DNA of 64,000 nt from Lepas anatifera (GCA_034440635.1 JAOTON010002272.1:1007596-1071595); one strand, 5' to 3'; positions 46,681 to 59,231 are shown, numbered from the stretch's first letter. The notes: generated from the letters alone by a model not told the origin. Translations and numbers: made by a program.

Positions 46681-47030
46681 TCTGCAATCTAACCTCCTTC
46701 GCCTCTGCACTGTAAGGAAAATCTTTACCATCACACTGCCAAATCCTGCTCGATCTTGTTGGATGCGAATTGATGAGAATCGGATTGAAAGCCGGTTTCC
46801 ATTTCCAAAAGCTCTACCCGTACCGTAATGGCATACGGACACATCGTACGATCCTGATCGAAATTGGGCATGTCACAGCCTGGATTTCTGATTGAGGACA
46901 GGCATATTGTTCTGACGGTACTGCCTGAACCAGGGGCACTGTTTGGATGGGCATGATCTATCAGGGGTGTCAAATAGCATTAGGAATGGGAGATTTGAAC
47001 TGGATCGTAAGTATATAATAACGAGGCTTG
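46681..47030. other. Intergenic; nothing recognised
   Basis: No gene. Confidence 0.4.
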
Positions 47031-47480
47031 AACCCAATTCCTGTCAAGGGGGATAAATTATGGCCACCCTTCATGTTTTTTCTGTGGTATCTCAAAAGCA
47101 GTTCACGGCAGACTTTTGAAACTTCTGAGTTATCCTAGAATTAAATCGGGCAGATTCTCTTGAAAGTTTGGCATCTTGTTTATTGTCAGAGGTGGAGATA
47201 TTGCTCGGTATCTAGGGAGAGTATATTCGCAGACGGAGTATTATCATGCAGGGTGCGTTCTTCGGACAAAAAAGTCATGCTTATCAATATTGGAAGCAGT
47301 TAGAATGCTTAAATGTTATGGGTAAGATGTCAGGTGATATGTTGGCCGAATCCACTCTCCCTCTCCTGACGGAGGACATCTTCATCATCTCTCGGCAGGG
47401 AGGGAATCTTCTCATTGGAACATGGCCAGCCGTGTCTGGACCAATAAACAGCTTTCCGCTTCACTCGGGGTTCCTACTCT
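47031..47480 (+). mobile_element. piggyBac-like element family 2, copy 4 (partial)
   Basis: AACCCAATTCCTGTCAAGGG and the following about 150 bases align with the left end of 38116-39358, including the TTTGAAACTT and TCCTA words. The right end was not found. Confidence 0.45.
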
Positions 47481-47935
47481 GGTCTCAAAACCGACTCACC
47501 AGTGATTACAAGATAAATCATACAAAACTACAGAACATTTCACCTTGAACTTATCGAAATAAATAGCCCACGATTATAGTATGATATCCAGACCACATAG
47601 AGCATCATTACAAAGACAGTAGGCTTATCAACAATACTGAACTGAACAACAACAATCAACAATACTGAACGCAGACCAAATTTCTCTCGTTCTTCTGTTT
47701 TCTCGTTCTTCCACACGATTAGGAGCGGCAAAGCTAGTAATATAGCCTAACTGAAGTCTACAATACGATGCTGAAGTCAAGAATGCATGGCTGATAGGTA
47801 CGTCTTGATATATTTATGTTTGTTTGCACTTATTATCTTCATAAGCAGAGATGTTTATTAGTGGAATATAAGCTCCTCGCTGAACCATAACTGTCTTGTC
47901 TAGATCAACTTTACCGATTTTGATCTTCTTACTCT
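47481..47935. other. Intergenic; nothing recognised
   Basis: No gene. An ATCAACAATACTGAAC phrase is duplicated near 47627 and 47656. Confidence 0.4.
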
Positions 47936-48229
47936 CAGTGGCGGATCTAGCCGGTAGGGTTAGGGGAAGCCAAAGTCGATAGGCAAAAAACGGCACTGGG
48001 AGAAAGCTGTGGCCACGAGATGCTTGTTTTTGCTTTCTAAGGCCCAATGGTTTACACTGAAGTTGACTGGTTCTGTTTGAAATTTAGAGTTGAAGCACCA
48101 AAACCTTGCTTATAGACTAAAACAGGAGTCGGGGCAAAAAGGAAGTCGACAGCTTTGGTAGGAAAAACATAGTTTTGCCCCGAGCTTTTCCGTTAGGGGA
48201 TGCCTTCCCTCTTCCTTGATCCGCCATTG
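47936..48229. mobile_element. hAT-like MITE (294 bp)
   Basis: Inverted ends CAGTGGCGGATCTAG and CTTGATCCGCCATTG match hAT-type termini. The 8-base flanks CTTACTCT and CGTATCCT share 5 of 8 positions, perhaps a decayed target-site duplication. Non-coding. Confidence 0.6.
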
Positions 48230-49212
48230 CGTATCCTTGGCCTTATACTTGCGATAACATTGTGAAGTTCTGCCGAAACGTGCGAAAAAATGCATTTTTC
48301 GTTGTAAATAACGAGGAAAGGAAAGGGACTGCGAGAAACCTGCCCCTGCCCGTGTATACCAATGTTGCAAGCCTATGCCAAATAGCACCTATCCCACTCA
48401 GTTCCAGAGAAGCTCCCAACCGTTCGCATACAACGTCCCATTATTGGCGGAGCTCGCTTGGAACTTCTAACTGTGGTAATGGCCTCGATACATATCACAC
48501 CGCTGTTTGAGCATTTTGAGTAGTGCTTAAAGAGCGCTTGCCCCACGAGGCGTGACCAGGGGCATGCGCGTTCCCAGAGAGGGGAAATGACAAGTGCCTA
48601 CATATTGAACTAAACAGTGCGATCTCCAAAAACAACTAACTAGCTCAAACGAACGCACAATATCATGGTGAATTTTGAATTTTTGCGTTCGCCCTGTTAT
48701 CCTTGAAGCGGTTGGTTGCGGCCCGCTGTTTCTCATGTGTTATTGCAGAGATTGCGATCGCCGAGACCGAGACGGAGATAGTGGGCCTTCTGTTTCAGAC
48801 TGGGGAGTTCCACCGCTGCACCATGATGCCATCTGCAAAGTTCCATCATTTTCAGCACCTCCAGCGCCATCCATTACAGGCAAAACCGTTGTCTCAAGAA
48901 GCTAGATGTATAGTTCAATGCACACTGATCATGCTCTGCATTCTGCAACGACACTTAACAGCCACTAATAAGCTGGCTATCGGACAGCATGCGCGGTCGC
49001 AATCCTCCCCCTTTCCTCGGCGATCGGCGGCCGAACTGAGTCTCCGCCTCAGGCTGTGGCCCGAGCTGCACCAGATCTGGAGAACAGTCACCACGGCTGG
49101 CACATGCACCGGCTCTGGACGGAGGTGATGGCGACGCTGCGGGGTCACAGCGAACGACACAAGGTCACGGCGCCAGCGCTGCCCCGGGGCACACACGGGC
49201 ACCAGCGGCCGC
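48230..49212. other. Intergenic; promoter side of the 49.2-kb start
   Basis: Overlapping GC-rich ORFs at 48675-49202 on both strands have no recognisable protein features. Confidence 0.4.
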
Positions 49213-49219
49213 TATAAGG
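49213..49219 (+). promoter_or_regulatory. TATA box
   Basis: TATAAGG in GC-rich surroundings, with an initiator-like ACAGT whose A is at 49246, 33 bases downstream. Confidence 0.5.
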
Positions 49220-49245
49220 GCCGATCGGGGTTCTGCCAGAGCAAC

Positions 49246-49323
49246 AGTGATCTCTGCTCTGCCGCGCAGTGGCAGACAAACCAGCTGAGTTTGTTCCACC
49301 AGTCGTCAGTCAACTAATCAGAG
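49246..49323 (+). other. Candidate non-coding first exon
   Basis: From the predicted start to TCAGAG|GTAGGTG (donor GT at 49324-49325). It contains no ATG-led frame of note. The next plus-strand acceptor with a gene behind it is CTGCCCTCAG at 54542, so this could be the 5' leader exon of the secreted-protein gene at 54546, with a 5.2-kb intron. Confidence 0.35.
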
Positions 49324-52300
49324 GTAGGTGCGAATCATGGTTGAGAGAAGATACTTTCTGCTGTTAGGATCTCTGACATGCATTCGGGAAATATTCTGAA
49401 ACTCTGCTGATATACTAAGTTACTTTCAGTCATTTCTCTGCCTTTCTGCCATTTTCTCTACCTTTCATTTTTTCTGCCTGTCATTTTCTTTAAACAAAAT
49501 CACAGAAAAAGAAGAGCTTCCATGTAATAAACAATTTTGTTTGAACTTTAAACATTAACGTTGGATTAACACAGGTATGATGTGGTTGAGGGAAAAGCAG
49601 ATGGGATTTTTTTGCAGAATCCATGGGTATTTTTAAGCTCATGCTTTGTTGTTTAGCAATAAAAAATAAGCAGGCTTGGAAAACACTCAAGGCGTTCTAA
49701 TTTTTGTTCACAATCCAAACATTCGGTTAGGATTTGTGAATTAGCCCTCATGGGTAAAAGTTAACTTTTTAATGAAAAATCATAAGACATAAGGTATGTA
49801 ATCCTCTAGAAATCAAAATCCAGTTCAACCATGTTGAAGTATAAACTTACCGATGTAGTGAGTTTTGATGTGCTCTTGACATACATGCTAACATTTCTAT
49901 AAGCATGTCTACACTTAATGATCTGGTAAACAACAAAAAGTATGCTTGTAAAGATAACGATCACCCTCAAAATGATTATTGCTCGTTCACCTCAAGCACT
50001 TCATGCATCAATGTTGCCAAATTCATCTCTGCGTTTGAATTCATTTTCTATGTACTATTCGGATATTGTAAAACTCCGTAAAAGTATACTTGCAGCTGAT
50101 ATTGGTATGTTTGATGGACATATAACAATATTTAATATTTTGTAGTCCTGGAAGAATCTCGGCACAAGCCCCAATTTGTGTTAAAAATGACTTGTACAGG
50201 CTTAGTTGGTCCCGGAAAAATCCCGCTAAGAACAGTACCGATGCCGGGATGCCACAACCTAAATTAGTCGGTAATTTCAATGCATTACAAATATGTTTTA
50301 AAATCAATAATACGCCTACGAAGGATAAAAGTCATAACATACCTGATACCGGTTCAATTTTACGCATTTCCTGGCGTAATATTATTTTAGGTGAAGCATT
50401 ATTCAAAACAAAAACTTCATACATATAATCACTTATCTAAAAGTTTTTTTTCAGTTAACATAGGTCAAAAAGTATAACAAAAATGATAACGAAATAGGGT
50501 AAACCCCTTTAAATCCTCATAAGCCTGATATATCTTTTATATCTAAATTAATCTATAGAAATATATAGGGTATACAGATGATATTTCAAAATGATCGAGG
50601 GTTTTGAGTCACATTGATTTTTTCCTGAAAATAAGTTAGCACATATCTTGGGAGCTCAAAGCTATGGATGAAGTAATCCTGTTTTTTGTTAAGACGTTAA
50701 AAACAAAGCTGTTTACTTTGATAAATATTAGTTTGCTTACTTACGACAAAAAATCAGAACTAAAAGTAAAAAGGATAATAAATAAACCTAAACTTGAGGG
50801 GGAAAGTTGTAATTCCGAAAGATATAGGCATACAGTTAATAGTCAAATGTAATTTTTTCCCAAACAGTTAGTTACCGCCCCTGTAACCTACAGTGAGGCC
50901 TAAAAATTGACATATTTTGTTAAAGATCAAATCGAAAAACAATGTATCTGTGAATAGAAAAAGCACAAAATAATCATAAATTTAAGAAAATCTGCTTGAC
51001 TTTCAATCCAGACACAGACAATTATATAACTACCTTCTACACAATCTATTCTGTGTGGGACTTCGTGTCCGCCGCTGCTCAGTTCTTCATTCCAGTGAAG
51101 GCTTTCCTCCACTCGGTATCACTTGTTAACTGGAGCAGTTCACACTGCACCTAACACCCCTCCAAGCTAGTTTAGGTGTCAGTTGGTTCTTAAAGAAACG
51201 TTTCCCATAATTTGTCTCGTGATGAAACAACCAATTGACTGAGGTGTGCAGAGTTCGGCAAATAGGGTTGCAAGGTGTTGCACGAGATCAAGCGCATGCT
51301 GAAGTACTATTTGATTGTCTAAACGGTTCTGCATTCTGCTCACGGAACTTACCCAACCAAACGACGGGAAAGTTGCGTGAGCGGTATTGAGCATCTTTCA
51401 TACAATCAATCACTGCTTCAGCACGTGTTTGATCTCCTTGCACCTCCAGTCGGCGAACTCCTTACACCTCAGCCAATTGACTGCTTCGCCTCGCGACAAA
51501 TGAAGGAGAGCGTCTAAATAACCCACTGACAGATTTACAGGGAGCGGTGTGAGTTATGGTGTGAACTGTCACTCCCGACAAGTACAACGGAATGGTGGCA
51601 GCCTTCTCTGGAATGAAATGCTGTGTGGTGGCCGAAATTGAGTCCACACAGAATAAATTGTGTAGAGCGCACTTGGAAAATACAATACGTCTCAACTGAG
51701 AATCCAACCAATGCTCTTGCATTTATTTCTATGATTGTGTCTTTTTATATCAGATGTTTTATATAAAAACATTTTTATATTTTTATATTCATTTTATATT
51801 CAATATGCCACTTTTTGTGGATCTCTATGTATACGAAAAAAATTGAGGCCACAAACCTATAAAGCAGATTTTGTTTCTCAGTTTGAAAATTCTCTGATTC
51901 ATTGTCTTTGACCGAGTGAAAACTCCGATTTTCATATGTAACCAAAAGTCAGAGCTTTTGGAAATGTCACGTGAATTTTTAAATATCAGAAAAGCATTTT
52001 CCTGCCACCAAGTTTTCTGGACTACTCTTTTTATTTCTTCCAAGCATTCTTTTTTCGTCAAGTAATCGGGACTGGTTCAAATATCAATGAATTAGTTCCT
52101 GGACTTGGCAGAATCAAGTGCAAAGCAATGGCGAAGCTAGTCCACACAAAGAAAACTAATTTCGTATCCAGGAGAAAAAGAGGAGGGGAGGAGGTTAGGG
52201 CGCACCGACTTTCAAGGTCATATGGCTAGGAGAAAAAACTCAAGGTAAATAACGAAGGTGAAATTAACAAAGAAAATTTAGAAGTACATCGCTGTGAAAC

Positions 52301-54542
52301 ATTGCCGCTATATTATACGTTTCAAATCACTCGTATCCGGAGAAATGGCTAAAAAAAACGCCAAACAATAGCTCCCACTTATTGTTTTCGCAGATTTGTC
52401 TCCAACTCTGTTGAAAGGTTGAGATCTTTTTACCTCTGCTGACCGGGCCCAGGCATAGGCAGCTTCAGGCACATCCGTTTTGAGAGAAAGGCGGCAAACA
52501 TCGAGAAATCTCAGTCGAAGCAAAATTGCCGTGTAGCGTATAGCTAGTGTGTGAGGGGTGATGTAGATGTGCCCCTTGGGTACCCCCCATCAGAACCTGT
52601 CACTGCCATTGGTATGGAGCTGAACATCAGGGGATCGCCCCGGGCGCTGTGGGTCACAGTCAACGGCAGTGGAGGGTAGGGAGGCGTCCTGCACAGGACG
52701 GTGGGAACTCCGGACCGAGGTAGGTCAGTGACGGTGCTGCGGGATATAGAAAAGACAGCGGTACATTGATGGTGTGGTATCCCCTGAAGTTTATCGAGCC
52801 ATATTTTTTCTTCCCAGTCATTTCACTATGTCAGCTCATTATTGGTCTCAGCTGCATTTATCCTGCAGAGGAATACTTAGATAATAAACATTTCATTCCG
52901 CGGGTGATCCACACAGTATTTTTGCAGCAACGCAGGATTGCATTATTCGTACCTAACGCACTGTTTGGCGGGTTCACTGCCACATATGGTGTCCTGTGTT
53001 AGGTTTGATGGATTTCGTCATGATTGCGTTTTGATGGATTACGAGCGTAGTCAGAAAAAAACGTACTGGGCCGTAGATAGTATCAGCTGGACATTTTTAT
53101 TGGAAGCCTGCCTCGAACGGTTCTGGATGGAAACGTTTCAAGCAGGGACGTTTCGTTTTCTAAACGGCAGGGTTCGTTTGCTTTTTTAAACGAAAACTCT
53201 AAAAATATGCTTATACTGTCTTTAAAAATACACCTTTATCTTAAATTCACTCATGGTACTTCTTATAGAGCCGAATCATCAAAGAAGTTTACAGCAAAAA
53301 TATACATCCTTTTTCGACAGCATCTCTTGAAGATAGAATCTCTTGTCCTTCTCGGTCACAGACCTTGCCCCCGATATTTACAGCAATTGGTTCCACACCA
53401 TCTGTCCTGGACCTGGTGACGGTCCAATGACCATCGCGCTGACCCCAATCTGCGGTCTGCCCGGGTCGTTTCCAACGCTTTAACTGGTTTGCCTCTTCTT
53501 TTTTATATGCATGGGGGAGTACCGCCGAATTTATTCGAAAATGTCACCAGCCCGAGACAAATATGTAAAGCTATAACCAGATCTGGCCTAAGATTTCGAG
53601 TCTTAACTGAAGGCCATCGGAGTGATTGACTGGGTGATAAAATAACTAATTAGTGAAAGGGCACCTTTTTGGGTGAAGTGTTTGGAATAACTAGGTTACA
53701 GAGCGGACATAGGAACGTTTCAAGCATGACGTGAGTGGCCCAGTCTTTAGACTCGGACGCAGATGTCAGTTACTACTCCTAAAGCTGGCTGTAGCACCTT
53801 TTCAGACATATGAGCGGTATGGCAATTCAGCTGTGCGCATTTTCAAAAGTTCTTGATATATTTTTGAAAATAATGTATATGTTCTATCACCCTATGTTCA
53901 ATCTTGTTTATCATATGCTTTGACGCCTAGTGCTCTTCTAAGAAATGCTCAAATTATCATTTAAAATTTACATGAGTGCCTAATTTATACTGATTCTGCT
54001 TCATGCCGGAGTATGCTACTGTCCGTAGCAGTTACCTGTAATAGCTTGTTCCCCGAATAATATCACATTAATATTTTTCTGAGGCAAACTTGGAATCTTA
54101 AAGATACTTAGACTACATTAGAAACACGTTTCCATCCACGAGAAACTTCGCTAATCTTATGATTTTGTACTTAGAGAATATATTCACACATTTTATATTT
54201 TACTGAAAACTCAAATCCATTCAGCTTTGGTAAATATTTTTGTTCAGCTGGAGGTGGGAGGGGGTTATCATCAAAGTACTCTTGCTGCAATGCTTCCATC
54301 CCTATAATTGCAAATTTGAGATTCTGCTACCCTGCGGTGAAACGCCAGTGTCCACTGCCGTGCCGTGCGCTATCTCCGGATCGGCGCTGCCAGTGCTGCG
54401 TTCGTCGTGCCGGCCGGGTCAGAGGCGGCAGCGGGGTGAGCTGAGCGTGAGCTGTGCCGGTGGACCCCGCCGCTCCCGCCGCTGGCCCGGCCCGGCCCAG
54501 CCCGGCTCACGGCTCACCCCGCTGCCCCGCCTCTGCCCTCAG
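49324..54542. other. Probable intron or intergenic, AT-rich
   Basis: No supported coding exon. Open stretches are listed separately or too weak. On the minus strand at 51722 the phrase MQEHWLDSQL recalls the start of a LINE endonuclease, but the homology fades at once. Confidence 0.35.
50131..50424 (-). other. Open stretch interrupted by one TGA (unassigned)
   Basis: Minus-strand codons from ATG at about 50422 read MYEVFVLNNASPKIILRQEM and continue to SGML, a TGA, then a hydrophobic run (LLSFVGVLLILKHICNALKL) and more ordinary-looking sequence to about 50131. The DNA is AT-rich. It could be a pseudogene fragment, or sequence from a genome where TGA is Trp. The family is unknown to me. Confidence 0.25.
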
Positions 54543-54545
54543 GCG

Positions 54546-55700
54546 ATGATGCTGCTGCTCTCCTCCGCTCCGCTGCTGCTGCTGCTGGCCTGTACGGCGG
54601 CCGCCGACAGGCCGGCCCCCAGCGCCTACCTGCCGCCGCGCAGCTGCCCTCCGCCTGCTCTCGTCACCCGCTACACCACCAGCTACGTCACCAGGACAGT
54701 CGTGCAGCCGGTGGTGCAGACGGAGGTGCGCGTGCAGACCCAGCAGGTGGTCAGCACCAGGGTGGTGCCGTCGGAGGTGGTGAGGACGGCCGTGTCGGAC
54801 GTGGCCACCTACCAGTACCGTACGGTGGTGGTGACGCAGACCAGGAACAGTTACTCCACTCAGGTGGTCAGCGTGCCCGGCCAGACCAGGTACGTCGACC
54901 AACCGGTGCAGACGGCCGTGGAGAAGGTGGTGCAGAAGGAGGTGGTGAACACGGCGCAGACCACGCTGGTGCAGCCCACCACTCTCTACCGCACCAAGAC
55001 GGAGACCCGCTACAGCGTCAAGACCCAGTACGTTCCCCAGTACACTACTGTGTACTCGAAGGTGTACGGACCGGGCCCCGTCCAGTACGTGACTCGTACT
55101 AAGGTCGAGGTGCAGACCAAGGTGCAGCAGCAGCAGGCAGCGCCCGTGTACCTTCAGAAGTACCAGACGGTGTACTCCACAGTTGTGCGCACTGTGACCG
55201 TGCCCGGACAGGTGGTCACCAAGACCCAGAACGTGTACCAGACCAAGGAGGTGCTGAAGACTCAGGTGCAGTACCAGACGCAGGTGATCGCCCAGACGGT
55301 ACAGCAGCAGGTACCTCGCGAGGTGTACGCTACCCGTACCCAGTACGCCACCGCTGTGGTCACCCAGGCGCGCTACTCTACCAAGGTGGTACCGCAGTAC
55401 TACACCCAGACCAAGGTAGTGACGGCACCCCGGGTGGTGACCGTTACCAACACCCAGGTCATCACCCAGCAGGTGTCCGTGTACCCCGTCACCAAGAACG
55501 TGCAGTCCACCGGCATCGTGGTGTCGACCGTCGGCGGCGGCTACCGCGACCAGACGGTGTACCAGACGGTGGTACAGAAGCAGGTAGTGCCGGTGACCAG
55601 CACCCGAGTGGTACCGCAGTACAGGACCCGGTACGTCACCCACACTGAGCCCTGCCAGTACGCCCCGCAGCGGCCCCGCAGCTACTACCGGCGCTACTGA
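54546..55700 (+). CDS. Secreted Tyr/Thr/Val/Gln-rich repetitive protein, single coding exon
   Basis: CTGCCCTCAG|GCG is an acceptor at 54541-54542, and the first ATG follows three bases later, so translation should start at 54546; the upstream in-frame sequence is GC-rich intron. The 384 residues begin with a clear signal peptide (hydrophobic core in residues 2-16, cleavage probably near ACTAAA-DRP). The mature chain has only two Cys, at 34 (RSCPPP) and 370 (EPCQYAP). Between them come imperfect repeats of the type YxTxVVxxxxQT and VVTxTQ, with alternating beta-prone Val/Thr/Tyr and Gln. There is no other domain. The last residues are Arg/Tyr-rich (RSYYRRY). This looks like an extracellular structural protein (cuticle, silk-like or adhesive), which is inference. 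The gene at 56264-59860 is its paralogue. Confidence 0.85.
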   Translation: MMLLLSSAPLLLLLACTAAADRPAPSAYLPPRSCPPPALVTRYTTSYVTRTVVQPVVQTEVRVQTQQVVSTRVVPSEVVRTAVSDVATYQYRTVVVTQTRNSYSTQVVSVPGQTRYVDQPVQTAVEKVVQKEVVNTAQTTLVQPTTLYRTKTETRYSVKTQYVPQYTTVYSKVYGPGPVQYVTRTKVEVQTKVQQQQAAPVYLQKYQTVYSTVVRTVTVPGQVVTKTQNVYQTKEVLKTQVQYQTQVIAQTVQQQVPREVYATRTQYATAVVTQARYSTKVVPQYYTQTKVVTAPRVVTVTNTQVITQQVSVYPVTKNVQSTGIVVSTVGGGYRDQTVYQTVVQKQVVPVTSTRVVPQYRTRYVTHTEPCQYAPQRPRSYYRRY

Positions 55701-56263
55701 GGCTGGCGACCGAGAAACGGGGCGGAAACCAGCGGCACTCACAGGAGACGCCACGGAGAGGAGCGGCACTCACCGAGGGACGCCGCGGGGAGGAGCGGCA
55801 CCCAAACTGGCGGGCTACTGCTCGCCGTTTGCCTGCAGCTGGCAGATGCATGGTGCAGGCTGCGGTAGAGAATTAGCTTAATGGAAGAGTCTGGTGACTG
55901 AAGTGATGAAATATTATCAATGCGTCATGAGCAGTGCTGAAACATACGGATAAACCAGTGTATGTATTTATATCCGTGAACGAATTCAATATACGTATTT
56001 ATTACCGCATCTGTGTTTCCAATCAATTCAAACTTATCTACAATATTTAGCTTTTTCAGTTTTCAGAATCATTTTCAGAGGCGGCTTATGGATCGACACC
56101 AAGGTGAGATTTCTGCGCCTAACCAGCTGTAGCAGCTATCTTGTGCAGTCTCTGTTTTCGATAAGGTGCAGCCATAATTTAAGTCCTGACGATATCGTCT
56201 TATCTGGTCTGGTGAATCTCAGCTGTGCCCTATTCCTCCATGCAGTGGATTCTCTGTTTCAGA
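55701..56263. other. Spacer between the two paralogues
   Basis: No coding exon. A possible leader exon, ending GACACCAAG|GTGAGA at 56103/56104, could feed the acceptor TCTCTGTTTCAG at 56262. TATTTATA near 55966 is a possible TATA box. Both are weak. Confidence 0.3.
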
Positions 56264-56893
56264 ATGAGGGCCATTACGCTGCTGTTCGCCTGCCTGTCGG
56301 CTGCCGCTGCTGCACCGCAGTACTCCAGCGCTCAGCGGTACGGGTACCAGCGCCCCACCTGCCCCGTCCCGTACACCTCCACCGTACTCGTACCCAAGTA
56401 CAAGACCAAGGTGGCGACGGCGTACAGCACTCAGGTCGTGCCGGCGTACAGAACCGAGTACGTCACCAGCACGCAAGTTGTACCGCAGTACGTCATGCGT
56501 ACCGTGACCCAAACCAGGTACGTGCCCCAGGAAGTGGTGCGTACCGCCACCTCGACGTACGTGCAGCAGCAAGTGGTCACCTCAGCCGTCCGCGGGTACG
56601 ACCAGGTCCTCACGCGTACCGTGTACCAGACCCAGACGCAGTACCGCACTGTGTACCGCACCCGGCAGGTGGTGGAGACCCGGTACAGGCCCACCACGGT
56701 GTACCAGCAGGTACAGACGACCGTGTATCGGGCGTCGACAGTGGCGGTGCCGCAGGTGGTGACGGAGACCCAGGTGCAGACGGTGGCAGGGCCGGCGCGG
56801 ACTCAGTACAGGAGCACCGTCCACACCCGGGTGGTCACCCGGACACAGGTGCTGCCGGCTCAGACTCTCTACCGCACCGTCACGCAGACCAAG
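56264..56893 (+). CDS. Paralogous secreted Tyr/Thr/Val-rich protein, exon 1 (of 5 coding)
   Basis: The acceptor TCTCTGTTTCAG|A is followed at once by ATG (56264), the same layout as the neighbour gene. The 210 codons end at ACCAAG|GTGGGC (donor 56894), phase 0. Residues 1-17 are a signal peptide (MRAITLLFACLSAAAAA). The mature chain starts PQYSSAQRYGYQRPTCPVPY, with its one N-terminal Cys at 33. Repeats of the type TQVVPQY, YRTVYRT and TRTQV follow. With the four exons listed next, the protein is 210+33+40+50+51 = 384 residues, identical in length to the product at 54546-55700 and with a matching second Cys at 371. Function is not known; an extracellular structural or adhesive role is inferred. 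Confidence 0.82.
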
Positions 56894-57442
56894 GTGGGCG
56901 TCGCCGCGCGCACAGTCCTGGGGCTTTGCAGAAGCGTGTTGGGATTGTAAGCACTGTGGCTTGAAACACTTTCTTGCGACTATTAGACGCAGGGTTTGTG
57001 TCATGCAGATTGTGCAATCTGCGCACAGTCGTCCTAATACCAGAGCAGGGATCAGTGGCCATCTGGCAGTGCGGGGAAAGTCCAGGCCCCGAGGAACGGT
57101 CTACTTCGTGGCCGATTCTCTGAATGAAAGGCAATCAGATCCCAGTCCCCCTGCCAGTAGCTGTGTTACTGTGTCAATCCATTATCAGTAAAATCCATGA
57201 ATTTTCATTCAATAATTATAATAATAGTCTGTCATCGATAATTAGCACAATCGATGTTAAACGATGATCTGTGTCAGAGTTAAACTGTAAACGGAGATGT
57301 AATTGCCACGACAACGTGGGTATCTCTGAGAAAGCAAGTACAGTAGCGTGCGCTAGTTAGGTTTGACGCCTCGCCAGTAGGTGAGCCGATGGACAGAGGT
57401 TTGTAGGCGTGCCGACTACTGCAGGTCCCGTCCTGTCGACAG

Positions 57443-57541
57443 GTACAGGAGGCGCTGACTTCGGTGTACGGCGCCGCGCAGACCCAGTACGTGCCCCGCA
57501 CCCAGGTGGTGTACAGCACCAGGGTGGTGCAGGACGTCAAG
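57443..57541 (+). CDS. Paralogue exon 2
   Basis: CTGTCGACAG|GTACAG to GTCAAG|GTGAGA: 33 codons, phase 0 at both ends, preceded by a 549-bp intron. It encodes QTQYVPRTQVVYSTRVV-type repeats. An alternative acceptor six bases further in is possible. Confidence 0.75.
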
Positions 57542-58752
57542 GTGAGACCACTCCACGCGTCGCATCGTCTAGCGCGTGCTTTTATTCTTCTTCAGACTGA
57601 TTGGAGCATCAGACAGTTGGCCGGAGACGAGTGATTACTTTCTTGGTACAAATCTGTTACTGCTAACAGTCGAGCCGGGTAAAGTTTAACATTGAGCTGG
57701 TCACCTTAGTGTCCGGCAGTAAATCTATAACTTGAATAGGTACGACGAATTCCTTTAAACTCCATTTTACATACACAAGGGTAGAAAATCTGAAAGTATT
57801 TATGGGGAAAACAATCTTAGTAGGTCAAAACGGTCATTTTACAAACATCACGAGGGGTCCTCGGTCACAAAAGTTATTTCCCCAGCACTGATGTCAAAAC
57901 ATAGCCCTGAATACTAGAGTTGAAACAATGACGACAGTGTACAAGCTGGAGAGTCCATCACGTGCGGGCGTTCCAGGTGTGTTGTAACTTTACGCGGTAT
58001 CGGCTCACTGAGCTAATCCTAATTTAACGGACACTAATGGGCCGTTCGGCATGGTGAAAGATTGCCGTGATAATGATACCGACGGCCATAAGCTTCGCTA
58101 CTGGCAAAAACGTGAATGCGCCAGTCAATCTTTAGCCTGCTGCTGACAAGAGCATTTCTCTCTAAAACCAATAACTCCTCGGTTTTGGGCTTCTTGTTAT
58201 CGCCGTAATGACTGGTTACACAAAATTTCCGATCGCTTACCAGCTTTTCTGAAATAAGGAAACATGTTTTATGCAGATTCCGGGCCAAATTAAACCGCAA
58301 AATGCTGGATCTGCAATATAGTGTCCTATGTTTTGTTTGTATTCAGTTTGGCCCTTCTAGTCATTCCTGGTTTCATTGTAACCGATCGTCACCACGGAAT
58401 TCAAGAGATTTCGTAAGAAAGTTAATCTAATTTTCTATCTGGGCTGTAAGGAGTTGAGGTGATAACTTATCATTGTATAAAGTCAAGTATGTATTGTAGA
58501 CTGAACGGAGCTGTTTATTTGGTCGCAGATGGTCGCATATTCCTGGTCAATATTACTGCTTCCGTTACCTGCTTCACCGTGTCATTTATCATCCCTTATT
58601 CTATTGTTCTTCTGACCTCGGTGCGTAGTTGAGCATTTCTCGAGTAGTTCTCTTTGAGTAGTGACTTCAGTGCGTAGTTCTCGCGTAGTTGAAGAGCAGA
58701 CCACGTTCACTGTGAGCCAGTGCGGGTTGACAGCGTCTGTCGTGTGGTGCAG

Positions 58753-58872
58753 GTGGTGCCGCAGTACACCCAGGTGACGGTGCCGGTGTACGTCACCAGC
58801 ACCCGCACCAAGGACGTGGTGCGCACGCAGACCGTCACCAGCACCGCGCTGCAGTACACCACCGTGGTCAGG
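58753..58872 (+). CDS. Paralogue exon 3
   Basis: GTGTGGTGCAG|GTGGTG to GTCAGG|GTGAGG: 40 codons, phase 0, after a 1.2-kb intron. It encodes VVPQYTQVTVPVYVTSTRT and similar. Confidence 0.75.
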
Positions 58873-59231
58873 GTGAGGTCCTCTTCACTGCCGGCTCCAG
58901 GGCCGCACCGCCGCCCCGGCGCAATGCGCACGAGCTGGGCTGTGCCGATAGGCCATGTGTGAAGCTCGTGCAGTTAATGGATAGCCGTTTGCTCACTGAT
59001 TACGTTTTGGGTGCTGGCTTGAAATGCACTTATCCAACCGTCAAGTTTTCCATGTTTCCGGATAGCCTTGAATAGAGGTATATCGGTCCTCACTTGCGTT
59101 GTGTGGAGTATAAGATAGTGGTGAGCTTCGACCAAGAGAACAGCCATTGGGTGGTCACCGATTTTCTGTACTGAATAGTCCAGTCCCAAACACTATGACC
59201 AGAAGGGTGATGCGGCGACCCCTGCCCACAG

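Noticed and set aside
48675..49202. GC-rich overlapping ORFs as a gene
   Set aside because: No domain or splice support; it lies on the promoter side of the TATA box.
51462..51722. LINE endonuclease fragment
   Set aside because: Only the phrase QEHWL resembles the family; nothing further aligns.
54240..54545. Upstream extension of the secreted-protein frame
   Set aside because: It begins at TTG, is GC-rich low-complexity sequence, and is followed by a good splice acceptor just before an ATG with a signal peptide.
54507..55769. 420-codon minus-strand frame opposite the first secreted-protein gene
   Set aside because: Shadow of a GC-rich repetitive coding exon; His/Leu/Gly-rich with no domain.
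56104..56964. 286-codon frame overlapping exon 1 of the paralogue
   Set aside because: Out of frame with the conserved signal peptide and repeats and read through splice sites.
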